From positions 13,538,529-13,602,528 of the forward strand of contig NC_049991.1 in the NCBI RefSeq assembly GCF_000003815.2: a DNA stretch of 64,000 nt. Reading direction: 5' to 3'. This DNA is from Branchiostoma floridae (Eukaryota > Chordata > Leptocardii > Amphioxiformes > Branchiostomatidae). How positions within the stretch are numbered: the first letter of the stretch is position 1; each line of letters starts with the position of its first letter. Position numbers and translations under genes: made by a program. Positions 47,702 to 64,000 of this stretch are shown here, piece by piece. A model generated the notes under the pieces. The model was not told the origin of the DNA, did no database searches, and was given only the letters and a program-made list of their open reading frames with translations.

Positions 47702-50700
47702 CTAGGGAATTGAAAATGTGATATCAAAGTCGTAACGTGCAGACGAAACGATTTCATCTACCATCTCTTGGACTCCCTCGTCCTCACAGCTAAAGCCCGA
47801 AACTGATAACTCTCTCAACACCATGTTTCTCTGTGTCGCCGATGCTAACTGCACGACGGCTGGTTTTGACACCGTTACGTGCCATGTTTCATCGCTTTGA
47901 ACCAGCTCTGTGAAACTATGGAGCTCGCGCCTAGCGCGCTGCCAGGGGTCGTCAGCTTTGCGGAAATGTAAACATCTCAGGGTTGTGTTTCTGCAGACAA
48001 CATTTCTTAGAGCTTGGAATACTTCGTCAACGTTCCCTATTCCATTTACCGAAGCGTTCAAGTCCACATGGCTACTAACAGTGGATCTATACAGCATCAC
48101 AGCGAGCTTGACTGTGTGGAGTGTTCTGTTACCACTCAACGCAAGTATGGCATTTTCCATTCTCTGTACTGATTCAGGGCTATCAGTGAGACAGTACTTG
48201 AACGTGAGATTCAACGTATGTAGTACTGTATTGTTTTGGAAGACAGATGCGATGGAAGGCCAGAAGCGAACCTGATCTGTCTCTGTGCAGGAGACGCTAC
48301 AAGGGGAATGCCTCTGACTGCTTCGGGATTGCCATTGTTGAGACGGACGTTCGTTGGGATCTGCTTCAACGTCCTTATTTGACGAATTCCGTTCGCCTTT
48401 ATAATGCTGGGGTGTCCCGTCAACATTTCCTACAGTAACTACATCTGAATCAGCGTCGTCAAGAATAGCGGGACCAGCCCAAGAACCACGACTTCTCACA
48501 TTATTACAAGCATTACTGGCTGTAGGTTCGTCAGCGCTATTGGGAAACAAACTGTAGGTAGTTGAAGTCCTCTCGTCATTCACATCTTCCTCCATCTCCG
48601 TGAAGGCATCATTTTTTGTCATGTCATCACCATCACCACCACCATCATCATCATTATCATCATTATCATCATCATCATCATCAATGAATAACTCAAATTT
48701 TCTCAAAGTTTTGTTGTGAACCAGGGCCTCCACCAGGCCGCAGACATGCAACCGAGTGAGCTCTCTGTACGTGAGGGGATTTTTTAAGTCCCGCTGTTTG
48801 TGATAGAAAGAAAAATGTAGCTCAATATTCCGAAGAACCGCAGTACTAGATATTGCGTGAGCCAAAATACTTGGGAGATTTTTGGCATGTTCAAAGACGA
48901 CGCACCTGTACACCATATGTAGACTGAAGGTTCTGATGGTCTTTGATTCACAAAGAAGCCTTCCAACGGACTCATTAAAATCATTGTCATCAACACTTTG
49001 ACAAACGAAATAGCCAAACCTGTCAACAATCTCACCGAACCTTCCAATTCTGTTACCTGAGCCTTCCATGTCGTAGTACACATTTGTTATGGCATGATGG
49101 CGAAATGCTCCATAGATCCAAAGCTTTACGGTGGTAAGCGTGCTCAACGGGGCTAAGAGGTCCACAGGAAGTCGAAGTTTTCCAGTGCAGTCAGTGAAAG
49201 TTCTCCTGAGGTGTAGCTTCAACATTGCTGACGATAAATGTGTGCTTTTGGACATGGCATGCAACAGTCTTCTGATCAGCTTGACTTCTCTGTCATCTGT
49301 TGTGATTCCCTGGATTCTGGCATAGAAGCGCAGAGTTGACTGGGCTCTTTTCAAGACTTCGAAGAGAGGAAAGTCCTCCTGCTCCGTATCCAAACTGGGA
49401 ACCATTACATCATCAAGGTAAAGGTTGGTTATTGATAGATGTGCAACAAAGAGGTTTCTTATAAATGCCTCAGCCAGATCCTTATCCATCTCATGTGTCG
49501 ATAAGTCCATATCAACACGTGTAACCGATGGACACTGTGCGTCTAAAATGAATCTCAGACTGGAAGACCATGTATCATCATACACATGACCAAAGAGATC
49601 TGAAACATCGATAGCTGTTGGAAAACAAGCACTCGCACTAGATATGAGCCGTTTTCACTTTCAATCAGACATTTGATGAAGAACCTGAACAGAAATTTGT
49701 ACTTGTTCCGTGTAGCATCGCCAGCACTTTTGCTCAAGACCCTGAGATGACTACCAAAGCATTCAAATACTGCTCGTGCTTTGTACTTTAAGATCCCGAC
49801 AAGAAACAAGAACACCTGATGCAAATTATCGTTGTTCAACAATTGCAACACACGATCTTCGAAAGAGGAACCAGGTGTATTTGAAGACACGCATGCCTGC
49901 TGTCTTGAAACACATGATTCGACCAGAGAAAGCTGCGGTGGAATGTATGTAGACTTGCCCGTTGGCACAGTGCCACCAAACACCGCCTGCATTTCTGCAT
50001 CTTTAGACAGGAAAACTGCAGCAATGTACTCTTGGAAGGTTTTGTGCAGAAACGACCAAACGAAAGAAGCTTCGATACGGGATGCTCCCAGGTCCTTCGT
50101 GAGAAACCCAAGTTTAAGCATCTCCGTGCCTCTGTCCACGGACTTAAAATCAGCCTCATCGAAATTCACCTCATTACGGAGAAGCCCTTCCCAGGCAATT
50201 CTGCCCAACTCTACAAGCTCATCATGTACATTTTCAGGAATTACGGTGCCATTTACAGCTATGTCGTTCTTACTACAGTAACGCTTCACAATGCAGAGGA
50301 CCAAGCTAGAGAATAAACCCGTGATAGTCGACGGAAGTGAACCGTTATTGTCTTCCCAAACGATGCAAAGTAACATGGTGTTGAGGGGATTTGAGGCCAG
50401 TTCAACTAGGCTCTTGTTTCTAGCTATCCGCGCCAAAAGACTATTTGCAATCTCAGGACGCCCTTTGAAATATTTGTGAATATATTCCTGGCTATTCGAC
50501 TTTGTGTACCCCTTAATGTTGCAATGTAAGGGACAACCCTTCAGGTCTGCAGTGCACTCGTGAGGACGGGACGTAACTACTACTGTAGCATCGGTCATGA
50601 CTCTTTGCTGTATCAGCTTTATCACGTCAGACGTCTGTCTAACCTGCGGTTTCAACTCATCTAAACCATCTAGGATGAACAGCACGTTGGGCTGGTTTGT

Positions 50701-52250
50701 AAGTTGTTTTATGTACGACCAAAGTTCTTCCCTATCTATTTCTGTGTCCTCGGGCAAGAGCTGATCAAAAATGGCATCTTTGACGTCGCCACTAAAGTGC
50801 CGCATTTGCAGGAGGAAAGCAAAGTCGAACTGCCTGAATAAGTCACTGGACCAGTCAAACGCCAACTTACGACACTGGATACTTTTACCCATGCCCGGTG
50901 GACCCTCTATTCTGATTCTCTTTGGTTTCTCAGTTTCCTCATCTTCAAATTCCCCTTGATCTTCTATCCTAAGAATCTCCCCATTCCTATTCACATCGAA
51001 TATCTGTTCTATCCTGATCAACCCAGAATCGTCTCTGGAATCTCGATAACTACCATCAGATACTTCCTCAGTCTCCCCCCTCCCTGACCGTCTGAATGGT
51101 AGGTCCCTATCTGCCCTGTCCTTCCTGACTATTTGAAGGTTTGTGTACACGTCCTTCAGTTGAAGATGGAGGTCGTTAAACCAGGGAAGAGGCTGGAATT
51201 CCCCCAACGTCGTTCTGTAGTGCCGTTTTAGGTGCCGTTTCAGCCACCCTAGCTGCTCTGTGGAGGGAAGCTGAGGCCTACGTACTGTAAAGAGATAGAC
51301 ACGTAACTCACACTCATGACAATGAAATGTACATCATGAAAGGAAAATGGCAAACGCTACAACAATGTAGCGCTACCCAATGTTGCCCGAATTGTTCAAA
51401 ATTACATTTTCGTTAGAAACGCGCGGACCGTGAAGCCAAATGCTTAACCCATTTAACGAAATATCAACTCTTCTACAAAGAAAAATACATGGTCTGTAAA
51501 GTTTTGTCAACGTGAATTCATGGTGAAACGTAATGTTCTATGCTTGTTTTTTGTCCCATAAGTAATATTACCTCTCGTGGGCGGGTGACGTGTTTGGCAA
51601 ATGGCCAAGCTTTTCAAGTCGTCCAGTGTGTCCACAGCTGCTGGGTTTGTCTGGTGCCGCGAAACGTCATCATCATCATCGTCATATCCCACGTTAGTTC
51701 CTACATGAACAAAGATACATGATGATCTCGTAACAACAGTAGACATTGAACTGGGGATGTATATGTATGGCATTGTTGTTTGCTAGACACGGTTTAATAA
51801 CAGGTCCGCCATGCACATGGGTTCTGTTGACACTCACCGTTAGTATTCGTGACATGTACGTGTTGGACCAGGGGGCCTGTGATTGCCATTGTGCAGTTGT
51901 CTCCCTGCTGCAGTGCGACGTTATCCCTACCATCCACCTGATAGTTGATGCCCCGAACAGTGCCTGGCTGTTGACAGGCCAGACTGAGCTGCACGCCATC
52001 TGCGTACAACAGAAGTAATGATTCAGAGTGAGTAACCTAATAACAGACCACTGTATAAACAAAACAGTCCAACACACTGACACAACACTGATCCCCATTT
52101 GCGACCGATCTCACCTTGATTTGCCTGAGCATCTCTGGACGAGACTGCAAGTTCCCCCGAGTCAGATTGGCGGCACAGAGCTCCCGTTTCCTCGTCCGAA
52201 CTGCTGCTTGACGACCGCCGAGCATAAACTTTAGGACGTGTACCAGACAT
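47702..52250 (-). pseudogene. NLR gene 2: NACHT-LRR receptor with a 7-nt frameshift
   Basis: Tandem paralogue of NLR gene 1. Exons 52115-52250, 51838-51999, 51572-51700 and 51284-47702 have the same phases. The start MSGTRPKVYARRSS and exon 2 module (NVALQQGDNCTMAI) match gene 1. The NACHT domain is complete: GPPGMGKS, LFILDGLDELKP, VVVTSRP. A 7-nt deletion relative to gene 1 at about 49626/49627 (GAAAAC|AAGCAC on the plus strand against GAAAACAGGGGTAAAGCAC) ends the frame at 49555. Host-like coding resumes in another frame down to the stop at 47702. Total exon length is 4,010 nt; adding seven gives 4,017, a multiple of three (1,338 aa). The C-terminal part has an Asp-rich hinge coded by a (CAT)n tract at about 48625-48692, then LRR-like repeats. 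It could be a pseudogene, an allele or an assembly error. Confidence 0.8.
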
Positions 52251-52486
52251 AGGTGGTACTGTGGCGGCTGTTCAATACAGGTACGTAGCAAAAATGCCCT
52301 TCATCACGCCTGCGGGACAAAGAGTGCACAGGTATCGGTACAGAAACGGTGTCGGTGAAGGTCGGTATGCAGACATGTTAGAAATAGGAATGCGTTTCAA
52401 CAATTCTCTCCCTCGAAATCAACAAGCCCACATGTCAGCCATTTTGAACAGGTTAGTAATGAAAACTGTCACGTCAAAAAAGTTAC

Positions 52487-52600
52487 CTGGTGCACCGAGG
52501 TCTCCTGGATATATGAATGTCTTCTATGAAGTATCCTCACTCTTTGAATTAGCTCCAGGGGCCCAGTCCCTGGGTCCCTGCGGTGCTTTACACTGAAGAC
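52487..52600 (-). other. Probable untranslated first exon of NLR gene 2
   Basis: Same position, donor context and flanking similarity as 45943-46060. The NLR gene 2 coding exon is preceded on the minus strand by an acceptor-like GCCGCCACAG|TACCACCT just before the ATG at 52250. Confidence 0.45.
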
Positions 52601-52669
52601 CTCGCGATCTGCCCCACCTGGTACGTGCCACAATTATGCACGACGAAATACATTCGGGTATTTCCGTGC

Positions 52670-52689
52670 GGGGATTCCCCATTACGTCA
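52670..52689. promoter_or_regulatory. NF-kB site abutting a CRE-like site, NLR gene 2 promoter
   Basis: GGGGATTCCCC (52670-52680), one base, then TTACGTCA (52682-52689): the same composite as at 46121-46140 with one change in the CRE half. It lies 420 bp upstream of the ATG. Surrounding bases (TCGGGTATTTCC before, GGAGCGGACGTTGA after) are also shared between the two loci. Confidence 0.6.
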
Positions 52690-53675
52690 CTATCCCCTTG
52701 GGAGCGGACGTTGAACTTTCCACTTTTGTAATAGCCTTCTATAGTTCAACGTTGCCATTCAAGATATGATAACAATCGATGCACTTGAAGAATAAGCACT
52801 TTCCTACCATTCCTTACGATCCGGTATATAAATTTAGTTAATGTTAACGTAATGACATGATATGCCTTAAACCAAGTTGATGAAAGCTCCTTGCAAAAAC
52901 ACTGCGGACGTTTGTAGGCAACGTGTTGGTTTCGGTGATGCAATGCTCGAAAGTAAAAACAACAGGTTGACTCTAGATCGGAACCAGTATTTGTATTTGG
53001 TGGGGTGCATGTGCTGGGTGTGAGGAAAATAAAATGCTTAGGGAGAACCTAATTTTCTTTCACAACTGTCGGACCAGCACATTTGTAACATTGTTGGCAT
53101 CCATTACAAAGGTATCCTGCTCCTATCTAGTTGAAGGTTGCAGAAGTGTTGCCAGTAAAAGAAAGCAATTTCTATTCAAAGTCTCACAGTACAGTATATG
53201 TATATCGAACATATTGTTTTATTTGTTATGAATATAATCAAATAGTACATACACCTTGAATATAGGGCGTTATATTATCGTAACATGTCGCTTCATATTG
53301 TTTGGTACTATTATGTATGTAATGGATGTGTAATGGCGTTTTGAAGATACGTACAATGTTTGAAAAATTTACTCCTGAATACTGGAAGACAGGACAATTC
53401 AGCTTCCTGAGAAAAAAGGACCCCAAAATGACCTCAGGATACAATAGAGGGTAGACCTCATGTAAAGTATACAACCAAACATAATGCGTTTACTATTGAT
53501 TACATTAAAATGATATGTTTATCTAGTGCTCTATATATGACAAAGCATATTCTATGCCACTCAATTACAAAAAATACAAATGTTGAGCGCATTTTACTTC
53601 TTTCTTCTTAAGTATCACACGACTCTCCTGTTCTTCTTTTGCCTCTTAGATAAAAGTACAATGTATCAAACTAAA
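52690..53675. other. Intergenic region between NLR gene 2 and the ABCC gene
   Basis: AT-rich, with only short frames. It should contain the 3' UTR of the ABCC gene at its right end and distal promoter sequence of NLR gene 2 at its left end. No repeat or RNA gene recognised. Confidence 0.5.

Positions 53676-64000
<10,325 letters not shown>

Overview
The window looks like a draft scaffold of an invertebrate deuterostome, most probably a cephalochordate (amphioxus, Branchiostoma). The evidence is spliced animal genes with GT-AG introns (ARPC1, MPST and a sulfonylurea-receptor-like ABCC gene), a tandem pair of NACHT-type NLR immune receptor genes, dense young transposons, and seven runs of N (20773-20872, 31870-31969, 36613-37607, 38830-39361, 40243-40342, 59923-60544, 63320-63419). 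The species call is inference.

Layout. 1-8.6 kb: complete ARPC1 on the minus strand (11 coding exons, 374 aa by hand splicing), with its likely promoter and noncoding first exon near 12.1-12.2 kb. 7.8-11.8 kb: ARPC1 intron or upstream DNA with several palindromic elements and a block of about 985 bp repeated three times. 15.1-17.6 kb: complete MPST on the plus strand (6 coding exons, 294 aa). 18-24.5 kb: 3' half of NLR gene 1 (minus strand), present twice because a segment of about 3.6 kb (16394-20030) recurs at 20892-24528. 24.3-41.7 kb: a large foldback-type transposon. 41.7-46.1 kb: 5' half of NLR gene 1. 47.7-52.7 kb: NLR gene 2. 53.7-64 kb: the 3' two thirds of an ABCC8/ABCC9-like gene (minus strand, 5' end outside the window).

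The main result is the transposon. It has 245-bp terminal inverted repeats, then arrays of a 104-bp satellite that point in opposite directions at the two ends, then a unique core with no transposase I can recognise. It sits inside the large NACHT exon of NLR gene 1, between two perfect copies of an 8-bp target duplication (TCGTTTCT). Leaving out the element and one target copy makes the hand-spliced coding length an exact multiple of three (1,274 codons including stop). The 3' flank of the displaced half is paralogous to the 3' flank of NLR gene 2. The assembly holds at least two core copies, one carrying a piggyBac-like insertion with an exact TTAA empty site in the other. One further element end (38196) abuts an unrelated membrane glycoprotein fragment, so 20.8-41.7 kb probably mixes copies, haplotypes or loci.

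The NLR genes are recent tandem duplicates sharing exon structure, 3' flank and upstream region. Both carry a perfect NF-kB-type site one base from a CRE/ATF-type site about 0.4 kb upstream of the ATG. Gene 1 is split by the transposon and gene 2 has a 7-nt frameshifting deletion, so neither reads as intact in this assembly.
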